DNA of 39,578 nucleotides from Butyrivibrio sp. (GTDB lineage: Bacteria; Bacillota; Clostridia; Lachnospirales; Lachnospiraceae): contig SVFV01000032.1 in NCBI GenBank assembly GCA_015056655.1, positions 1 through 39,578 on the forward strand, read 5' to 3'. A program made the translations under genes and the position numbers. The notes under the pieces were generated by a model. That model was given only the letters and a program-made list of their open reading frames with translations, made no database searches and was not told the origin of the DNA. Positions 33,847 to 39,578 of the stretch are shown here, piece by piece; positions within the stretch are counted from its first letter, which is position 1, and each line of letters starts with the position of its first letter.

Positions 33847-34122
33847 TTAATACTTAATCTGAAAACTGCTTTCACCCTGTGGTGGAATGGTCGCTTTTGT
33901 CATATCAAGTACATCTATATAACGCCCATCCTTTACCTTTTCGATGAACATATCTATCGTATCACTGTCACCCTGAACTTCCACTGTAACAGAGCCGTCC
34001 CATTCATTCTTCACCCACCCAGTAAGTCCGTACATGGTTGCCGTGTGATACGCAGTATATCGAAATCCAACGCCCTGCACATATCCTTTAAAGTTCAGAT
34101 GAGCTCTAATTATTTCTGACAT
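33847..34122 (-). CDS. acyP: Acylphosphatase
   Basis: A 91-residue acylphosphatase, which hydrolyses acyl phosphates such as carbamoyl or acetyl phosphate. The signature is complete: GYVQGVGFRYTAYH with the catalytic Arg, and GLTGWVKNEWDGSVTVEVQG with the catalytic Asn. Length is typical. The ATG shares a base with the TAA of the fructosamine kinase gene (TAATG), so the two are co-translated. The pairing suggests a role in metabolite-damage control, an inference. Confidence 0.93.
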   Translation of the reverse strand: MSEIIRAHLNFKGYVQGVGFRYTAYHTATMYGLTGWVKNEWDGSVTVEVQGDSDTIDMFIEKVKDGRYIDVLDMTKATIPPQGESSFQIKY

Positions 34123-35039
34123 TAAAATCCCTCGTATTTTCTTATTGTTCTTATAACTGCCGGAAGATATGCACTTCCAAAAAGATTCAAATGGTTTGTA
34201 AGATGGTAGAGATTATATAGATCTCTCCTGTCCTCATATCCTGGTTCCAATCCCATCACATCGAAATATGAATCGTAGAACCTGCTGTCGAAGCCTCCGA
34301 ATAGCTCTGTCATTGCTATATCTGCTTCGTTGCAGCCAACATATACCGCAGGATCAATGAGCATGGGATTTCCGTTTTCATCTGCCATAAAATTCCCAGC
34401 CCATAAATCACCATGAAGTAAAGACGGGCTTTCCGGTTCAAAAAGGTACTTATCAAGATGATCCATAAGCCAATCTGCAGCTCGTATCGTATCCCTGTCA
34501 AAATATCTCTCCGCAAGCTTAAATTGCGGTCTTAATCTACATTCCGCAAAGAATTCTATCCAGTTATTCTTAGGCGCATTTTTCTGATTTCCTGCACCTA
34601 TGTAGTTGTCTCGATCAAAGCCATACCTTCCGCCTTTTACAAATTGGGAGGTGTCTACCTTATGCATCATAGCAAGTCCAGTCCCTAGCTTTTCCCAGAA
34701 GTCACTTTGTGGACGCGCTCTGTCTATAAATTCCATAAGAAGGAATGATCTGTCACCATCTGTTCCATATGCATATATTTGGGGCACTCTAAGAGTCCTT
34801 GTAGCGCTGACTGCTGCTATACCTTCAGCTTCTGCCCTGAAAAAATCTGCATTAGAAAGGGCATTTTCTTTTAAAAATGCCCGTCTCCCATCAGAGAGTA
34901 AAAGCGCATACGCATCATTTGCATCGCCGCCAATCACTCTCTGCCTATTTCCAATTTTTACATCTTTATCAAAAAATAAAGATATTGCCTCCCTAAGGGA
35001 TTTACACACAATTATGTTCTCAGAATTCTCTTTTTCCAT
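34122..35039 (-). CDS. Fructosamine kinase family protein
   Basis: A 305-residue kinase of the fructosamine/ketosamine-3-kinase family, aminoglycoside-phosphotransferase fold. Motifs are AFLKEN (ATP Lys), SFLLMEFI hinge, LLHGDLWAGNFM (catalytic loop) and MLIDPAVYVGCNEADIAMTELFGGF (metal-binding DPA and family block). It phosphorylates sugar-amine adducts, starting protein deglycation. No convincing ribosome binding site precedes the ATG at 35039. It is followed without a gap by the acylphosphatase gene and preceded by an Rpn-type nuclease gene 33 bp upstream. Confidence 0.9.
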   Translation of the reverse strand: MEKENSENIIVCKSLREAISLFFDKDVKIGNRQRVIGGDANDAYALLLSDGRRAFLKENALSNADFFRAEAEGIAAVSATRTLRVPQIYAYGTDGDRSFLLMEFIDRARPQSDFWEKLGTGLAMMHKVDTSQFVKGGRYGFDRDNYIGAGNQKNAPKNNWIEFFAECRLRPQFKLAERYFDRDTIRAADWLMDHLDKYLFEPESPSLLHGDLWAGNFMADENGNPMLIDPAVYVGCNEADIAMTELFGGFDSRFYDSYFDVMGLEPGYEDRRDLYNLYHLTNHLNLFGSAYLPAVIRTIRKYEGF

Positions 35040-35072
35040 AGTCTTAAGATACTGTCTTATCTTATTGGTGTT

Positions 35073-36050
35073 TTATCCAAATAGGCTATCTCTCTTTTGC
35101 CCCTTTTCTGGATACAGTTCATTAAAAATAGTATCGACATCATAATCCGGAGAATGCTTCTTTGCCACCTCTACTATCGGAGTTATAGTTTCTACTTCTT
35201 CCTCGACCTCGTCGGCTATAGTATTTATATCTTTGCCCTTTTTAAGCTTTTTACAGATCTGCCCAATTAAGCGTTTATCAGCACCTATATCAATTCCTTC
35301 TCTAATTCCGTCCAGTTTAAATAATTCGTGTACTTCATCTTCGTTATATTCGGTTAACAGCATAGCAAATACCTCCGATTTGTTGATTTTGAGAAATTGT
35401 TTAAGTACAAAATCATCTGGAACTTCATCGATAGATTTGTTGAGCGCATTCTCGATCTTCATGCTTTTCAAATGATATCTGATTCTATCGATAAACCATG
35501 AATACTCATACAAAGGTCTGCAAGCTTCCATAAGCTCCTTGTTATGACCATAATTTATATTAAGCATTTTAACCCGAACCTGAACATCGGCTTCATTTCT
35601 TTGTGCTTCATCAAACGAATCACTAAGTTTTAATAAGGATTCATCCTCTTTGTTAGTCAATCCGTTATAGAATACCACCAGTTTAGGTACTGGTAATTTA
35701 ATCAATTCTTTTCCGTATTTATTAAGCTGGTATTTCGTAATATATCCTTCATAAAGACTGCCTAGATATTGTAGCTGTCTTAGTGGCATATTAGGATTGA
35801 AGCTGCTTTGATGTTCGTATACGTTCATTATATCCGAGATAAGAAATGAAGTGTCATTGTGCATTCCAAGATATAATGCTTCTTCAATCGTGTTGAACTC
35901 AATTGCATTCTCATCTGTGTAATCCGAGCCATTTATCGCATTATATAGGCTCAGTGTCCACTTCCTGTTATCAGGACTTCCGAAAATGAAATTGAATAAA
36001 CGATCCTTGTACTCATTGTTAACAGTTACTTTGCTTGTTTCTTCTGACAT
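35073..36050 (-). CDS. Rpn family nuclease / PD-(D/E)XK transposase-like protein
   Basis: A 325-residue protein of the Rpn/PDDEXK putative transposase family (RpnA type recombination-promoting nucleases). Supporting elements are KDRLFNFIFGS near the N-terminus and the nuclease core FLISDIMNVYEHQSSFNPNMPLRQ (Asp, then E-x-Q), followed by KLPVPKLVVFYNGL. The C-terminus (DGIREGIDIGADKRLIGQICKKL) is typical of clostridial members. The start at 36050 follows AGGAGG. These genes are dispersed and variable in Lachnospiraceae genomes; it stands alone with a 187-bp empty spacer upstream. Confidence 0.87.
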   Translation of the reverse strand: MSEETSKVTVNNEYKDRLFNFIFGSPDNRKWTLSLYNAINGSDYTDENAIEFNTIEEALYLGMHNDTSFLISDIMNVYEHQSSFNPNMPLRQLQYLGSLYEGYITKYQLNKYGKELIKLPVPKLVVFYNGLTNKEDESLLKLSDSFDEAQRNEADVQVRVKMLNINYGHNKELMEACRPLYEYSWFIDRIRYHLKSMKIENALNKSIDEVPDDFVLKQFLKINKSEVFAMLLTEYNEDEVHELFKLDGIREGIDIGADKRLIGQICKKLKKGKDINTIADEVEEEVETITPIVEVAKKHSPDYDVDTIFNELYPEKGQKRDSLFG

Positions 36051-36267
36051 ACTATGTCCTCCTGTAAAAATCTGTATCATCAGACCATACAGGACAAGAA
36101 AACAGAATAACTGATATCTCTTAAAACGATTATAACCTTACTGCAAAACCTTTACAAACTTTACTAAGTGGAAATAATTGGGGAAATCCCAGATACCTAT
36201 ATGGTCAGATGACCATCGAGAATAATATATGAATATCCCATTCTTGTCAAGAAAAGATATTCTTCCC

Positions 36268-36702
36268 TTAGTCGTTCTCTTGCTGTTCTTTAGTGCTTCC
36301 TTCTCGGTTACAAATTTTACGAACAATAGCGTTTTTAATCATTAGAATTACAAAACCGCCAATGATGAGGTGGATTAGTACAGCCATGTACATAATCATC
36401 TCGAAAAAGATATAAAATACAGGTGGAAGGCATCCATGAAAACTCGGATCATCTGCGAATATAGGGACTGAAAATCCAGCTAATAAATTGACTACAGTTA
36501 TAGTTAGTATGAGCCTTACATATGGATAATAGTTTTCTGTGAAGATAATATCGATTATCAGGATGACAAGAATTGCCAGAACTGACGCAACAGCCTTTTC
36601 CATCATATCCCCATCTATAAGCCATGCCGCTGCTGACAAAATGTTTAGTGCCCACAAAGCCTTAAATTCTCGAACTTTCCCAAAGTAATCCAGGATTTTC
36701 AT
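36268..36702 (-). CDS. Small membrane protein, four TM segments
   Basis: A 144-residue membrane protein of unknown function. Hydrophobic segments are at about 14-30, 36-54, 62-80 and 98-122; the tail is charged (KICNREGSTKEQQEND). The ATG at 36702 follows GGGGGAT and overlaps the preceding small gene by four bases (ATGA), so the two are translated together. It is the last gene of a three-gene operon of small proteins. Confidence 0.7.
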   Translation of the reverse strand: MKILDYFGKVREFKALWALNILSAAAWLIDGDMMEKAVASVLAILVILIIDIIFTENYYPYVRLILTITVVNLLAGFSVPIFADDPSFHGCLPPVFYIFFEMIMYMAVLIHLIIGGFVILMIKNAIVRKICNREGSTKEQQEND

Positions 36703-36923
36703 ATAGTTATCCCCCAAATATGTTTTCCCCTTTTCACCAGTAATATGCCACACACTCCGAATGATATACCCATAAAGATGATGAATGAAGCAGCAATCCT
36801 AGCTGTTTCAATCTGTTCAGGTGTTGGATACATCTCAAGCGAACCAGTAAAGAGATATGCTGTCCCAATAATCGTCAGTAATGCTGACAGAACAAATGCT
36901 AGTATTGTAGTGATTATTCGCAT
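36699..36923 (-). CDS. Small membrane protein, 74 aa
   Basis: A 74-residue protein with two TM helices: MRIITTILAFVLSALLTIIG and, after a short polar loop with YPTPEQIETAR, ASFIIFMGISFGVCGILLV. It ends in a basic segment (KRGKHIWG). It starts at 36923 behind GGGGGA. The function is unknown; it overlaps the next gene by 4 bp and follows a zinc-ribbon gene after 24 bp. Confidence 0.7.
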   Translation of the reverse strand: MRIITTILAFVLSALLTIIGTAYLFTGSLEMYPTPEQIETARIAASFIIFMGISFGVCGILLVKRGKHIWGITI

Positions 36924-36947
36924 CCCTTAATTCCCCCAGTTTCTTAA

Positions 36948-37157
36948 TTATCCGCGTCCCCTAATCTTTTTCGGATCTTTAGCATACAATTCTATGTGTC
37001 CACATTCCGGACAAACATAGCATTCTACTTCGCTTCTGCATGTCGTCTCAAAAAATCCCTTGTTCTTGTTTTCTAAGATAACGGGAATTGTTGCTGGTAT
37101 AACACTGCAAATATTTGATGTAAACATTTCTACGTTGCACTTATCGCATTTTATCAT
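36948..37157 (-). CDS. Zinc-ribbon protein, 69 aa
   Basis: A 69-residue protein with two Cys pairs, CDKC near the N-terminus and CPEC (YVCPECGHIEL) near the C-terminus, a zinc-ribbon layout with about 45 residues between. The hydrophobic middle (ICSVIPATIPVIL) is too short to be a clear membrane segment. The ATG at 37157 follows GAGGG. First gene of the small operon. Similar 60-70-residue nucleic-acid-binding-like ribbons are frequent in Lachnospiraceae, but no role is known. Confidence 0.7.
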   Translation of the reverse strand: MIKCDKCNVEMFTSNICSVIPATIPVILENKNKGFFETTCRSEVECYVCPECGHIELYAKDPKKIRGRG

Positions 37158-37257
37158 ATATCTATGCCCTCTTTTCTTTTTATATGTAGATTATATGCGG
37201 GTTTTCTAAATAGATATATAACAAACAGGGCGAAAATGCCCCTTCTAATTTGCAAAT

Positions 37258-37291
37258 AAAAAGGAGCAATAGACTTCTCATCCATTACTCC
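37258..37291 (-). terminator. Terminator of helicase gene
   Basis: Minus-strand stem GGAGTAAT/ATTGCTCC (one G-U pair) with a 13-base loop, followed by TTTTTATTT; 16 bases past the helicase stop. Confidence 0.75.
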
Positions 37292-37307
37292 ACAAAAGGC
37301 ACATTTT

Positions 37308-39431
37308 TCAGTGTTTTCTTAAATATCTGCGCTTCCTAAAGCACTCCTGACACATGTTGTACTTGTAGGACCACTTGAGTTTCTTTCCGCAATATGCGCA
37401 TGCCTTCATGTTAAGCTCCTGCTTATCCAGGATCTTAAATATCTTTTCTGATATTAAGCGCTTTCCATCAAGGATTTTGCCAAGTTTGTCTGCATTTCCA
37501 AATATCCTTGTGAAGGAATATAGAAAATCGTAGACTGCACTTGCTGTTTCAAGCATAAGGAGCGCATTCTTATCGTTCTCATCCACTGTTTCAGCGGAAT
37601 ATTCTGCCATTGTTCTGTAAATATCAGGATAGCCCCCATTTACCAGTATCCTGTAATAATCAAGGAAGACTCCGAAGGTGTCCTTGTTGCCATCATCGAT
37701 GGGGATCCTTATGAATTTCCTTATTAATTCTCTGTTATCCCTTATCTTTTCAAGGGCTCTCGCAACTATTATCTTCTCTGAGATATCGCCTTTGTTGTAG
37801 TACTTTTCAGCAGGGATTTTATTCCATGTTTCAAGTATCTCTGATACCCTGCCATCCTTATGAAGGAAGTCCTCAGGGATATTTATCATGACCTGGCGGA
37901 GTGGAACAAGTCTGCTAAAAAGAAGTCCCTCTATGGTCTCGTAGTCATAGTAGGATGTCACATAACCTGTGTCATAGATTCCGTATCTGCCTGCTCTTCC
38001 AGCTATCTGCTTCACTTCGGAGGAATTAAGAGGCCTCTCATCCACGCCGTCGAATTTTATTGTCTGAAGGAACACGATTCTTCTGATCGGAAGGTTCATG
38101 CCCATGCCGATAGCGTCTGTTGCAACAACTACTTCTGTGTCGCCATCTGCGAATTTCTTAGCTTCCCTGTGCCTTACATCATAAGGAAGTGAGCCATAGA
38201 CGATACTGCACTTTATGTCATGCTGCTGAAGCTCTGCCGCCACGCTATGTACGTCTTTTCTGGAAAAGACGATAAGTGCATCTCCTCTTTGTACGCCGGA
38301 AGGGAAATCAAACTCTTTTGCATTTTCATCCATCACAAGAGGAGTTTTTCTTTCGTGATACTCTACTTCGTAGGAATCCCCACATGACTTAATCATACGG
38401 ATTAGAAGGTCTTCTGCATCGCCAGATGCGCAGACATGTATAGTCTTTGCCCTTGCTCCAAGGATAGCCGAAGTCCAGTAACCGCCTCTTTGCCTGTCAG
38501 CAGCCATCTGCGCTTCATCTATCACTGCCATTTCCCACTCTTCTTCAAGGTCCAGCATCTCTATGGTTGATGACTGATGGAACGATCCCGGCATGAGGAT
38601 TCTCTCTTCTCCAGTGATCATGGAACATGGCACCCCCTCTTTGTTCATCCTCTCATACTGTTCGTATGCAAGGAGGCGCAGCGGTGCCAGGTATATTCCA
38701 TTTTTTGCACTTTTTAAATCTTCCATCGCCTGATAGGTTTTTCCTGAGTTTGTAGGCCCTATATGGAGGATAAAGTGTCTCTCCATCTTTCTTGCAAGCG
38801 GAAAAAGCTTTGTATAATCATCAGGAGTTGATGTCTCTATGTTCTCAAAAAGAAGCTTTTTTGCTTCCATTATCTTCTGATAACGTCTTGCCACCCTTAG
38901 ATAGTAGGGATTTTTCATTATCTGCTCAAATATTATCTGCTCGGAAACATTATCTTTGATATAGGCAACTATGTCCTTCAAATGCTTTGAATCCCGAAGA
39001 TATTTCATTATGATCTTGGACGCTACCTTTTTTCTTCCTGATGAAAGAAATTCCAGAATTTCAGTATTGTCTGATTCCCAGAGCGCATCTACGATAACAT
39101 GTCCCATCTCAGGCATAATCTGATTAATATATGTACCATTGACCCTTCTTTGAAAATCCCTGCAGAATTTCTCTACACCTGCACTTGATATATCCTGCTT
39201 TTCTTTTTTACCAAATTCATTTCGTGCATCTACATAGATTTTTTCAGTGCGTAGTATCTCCAAAAGTGCGCTGTAAACAGCATAAGGAACAGTCGTCTTA
39301 TCCGTATCGAAGTATTCATCAAATGCCTTTTGCGGAAATCTTTCGACTGCTTCTCTAAGTTCTGTATTGAAGCTCTTCTTTTTTGCTCTGTGATGATCTG
39401 TGCGTCTTTTGATCCTTGTCTCGCCCTTTAT
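37308..39431 (-). CDS. SUV3-like DExH RNA helicase
   Basis: An RNA helicase of the SUV3 (mitochondrial degradosome) type, unusual outside alphaproteobacteria and eukaryotes but present in some Clostridia. Motifs: I GPTNSGKT, Ia APLRLLAYE, II VIDEAQMA, IV IVFSRKDV, V VVATDAIGMGMNLP and VI QIAGRAGRYG; a C-terminal zinc ribbon has CAYCGKK and CQEC. The nearest usual start is TTG at 39263 (651 aa) without a ribosome binding site. The frame stays open to a TAG at 39435-39437, and the intervening residues (RRTDHHRAKKKSFNTELREA, then AFDEYF) look like real protein. GGTGGAGG lies six bases before an ATA at 39431, which I use as the start (707 aa). It may be a rare AUA start or a mutated ATG. Confidence 0.85.
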   Translation of the reverse strand: MKGETRIKRRTDHHRAKKKSFNTELREAVERFPQKAFDEYFDTDKTTVPYAVYSALLEILRTEKIYVDARNEFGKKEKQDISSAGVEKFCRDFQRRVNGTYINQIMPEMGHVIVDALWESDNTEILEFLSSGRKKVASKIIMKYLRDSKHLKDIVAYIKDNVSEQIIFEQIMKNPYYLRVARRYQKIMEAKKLLFENIETSTPDDYTKLFPLARKMERHFILHIGPTNSGKTYQAMEDLKSAKNGIYLAPLRLLAYEQYERMNKEGVPCSMITGEERILMPGSFHQSSTIEMLDLEEEWEMAVIDEAQMAADRQRGGYWTSAILGARAKTIHVCASGDAEDLLIRMIKSCGDSYEVEYHERKTPLVMDENAKEFDFPSGVQRGDALIVFSRKDVHSVAAELQQHDIKCSIVYGSLPYDVRHREAKKFADGDTEVVVATDAIGMGMNLPIRRIVFLQTIKFDGVDERPLNSSEVKQIAGRAGRYGIYDTGYVTSYYDYETIEGLLFSRLVPLRQVMINIPEDFLHKDGRVSEILETWNKIPAEKYYNKGDISEKIIVARALEKIRDNRELIRKFIRIPIDDGNKDTFGVFLDYYRILVNGGYPDIYRTMAEYSAETVDENDKNALLMLETASAVYDFLYSFTRIFGNADKLGKILDGKRLISEKIFKILDKQELNMKACAYCGKKLKWSYKYNMCQECFRKRRYLRKH

Positions 39432-39443
39432 GAACTACCTCCA

Positions 39444-39543
39444 CCGACTCTGCGTCGGAAGAGGTTTCTGTTATGCCGCAAAGCGGCATGAACCTTTGGG
39501 GTGCTTAACGCATCCCAAAGAACAGGGCATGTCCACTATGCCT
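39444..39543 (-). other. Tandem hairpins in helicase leader
   Basis: Four hairpins in 100 bases just upstream of the helicase ribosome binding site: CCGAC/GTCGG (39444-39458), ATGCCGC/GCGGCAT with a three-base loop (39473-39489), CTTTGGGGTGC/GCATCCCAAAG with one G-T pair (39494-39520), and AGGgCAT/ATGCCT with one bulge (39524-39543). A weaker TCCCA/TGGGA pair follows to 39568. Upstream context is beyond the window. No known RNA class was recognised. Confidence 0.5.
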
Positions 39544-39578
39544 CTATCCCATTGGGTTACCTTTGGGAATACTTTTCT

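Noticed and set aside
36138..36326. 62-codon minus-strand frame overlapping the end of the small membrane protein gene
   Set aside because: It has no ribosome binding site, starts inside the upstream gene and shows no family feature.

Overview
The window is a low-GC Firmicutes chromosome segment, most like a rumen or gut Lachnospiraceae such as Butyrivibrio (inference from A+T-rich codon use, strong AGGAGG ribosome binding sites, M13 lipoprotein peptidases, an IS66 element with a single large transposase, a cytoplasmic GH43 enzyme and a SAM-I/IV-like riboswitch). No rRNA, tRNA or CRISPR array was seen. Almost all genes lie on the minus strand; the plus-strand exceptions are a small membrane protein at the left edge, a decayed pyroglutamyl peptidase, the mobile elements and one DUF3592 protein.

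Region 1 (0.6-14.4 kb, minus): a nearly gapless gene run, in transcription order CPBP protease, flavin oxidoreductase, M13 lipoprotein peptidase, ABC ATPase, two ABC permeases, second M13 lipoprotein peptidase, PrsW-like protease, CPBP protease, then a GTG-started hybrid histidine kinase (sensor, HisKA, HATPase, receiver, Hpt) and a solute-binding lipoprotein. Several junctions are 1-8 bp overlaps. This looks like a peptide-handling envelope system: two exported zinc peptidases, an ABC-2 exporter and three intramembrane proteases, with no obvious precursor peptide.

Region 2 (14.4-19.2 kb): small genes (flavodoxin, unknowns), a pyroglutamyl peptidase pseudogene with an internal deletion, a hairpin-rich 450-bp spacer, an 80-aa Cys-containing protein whose leader can fold in two competing ways, and a cassette of DEDDh exonuclease, J-domain-like coiled-coil protein and HIRAN protein.

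Region 3 (19.1-25.4 kb, plus): an IS66-family element interrupted by a recombinase-in-trio (RIT) element. Three overlapping tyrosine recombinase genes lie between symmetric 80-bp terminal inverted repeats, each with three copies of TTATGCGAA/TTCGCATAA at identical spacing. The insertion falls just before the codon for the catalytic Glu of the IS66 DDE transposase; the lost C-terminus is intact and in phase at 25208-25405. A 32-bp perfect palindrome related to the end repeats separates the right repeat from the target.

Region 4 (25.4-30 kb): GNAT acetyltransferase, an unknown 205-aa protein behind a SAM riboswitch with terminator and antiterminator, an unknown 151-aa protein, an XRE-HD hydrolase fusion, an unknown 145-aa protein, and a DUF3592 membrane protein.

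Region 5 (29.8-39.6 kb, minus): an alpha/beta hydrolase-LytTR-DUF3021 operon with a promoter and direct-repeat operator, a GH43 glycosidase, a fructosamine kinase-acylphosphatase pair, an Rpn-type nuclease, a small membrane/zinc-ribbon trio, and a SUV3-like RNA helicase whose frame extends past any normal start codon to an ATA with a good ribosome binding site, preceded by tandem hairpins.
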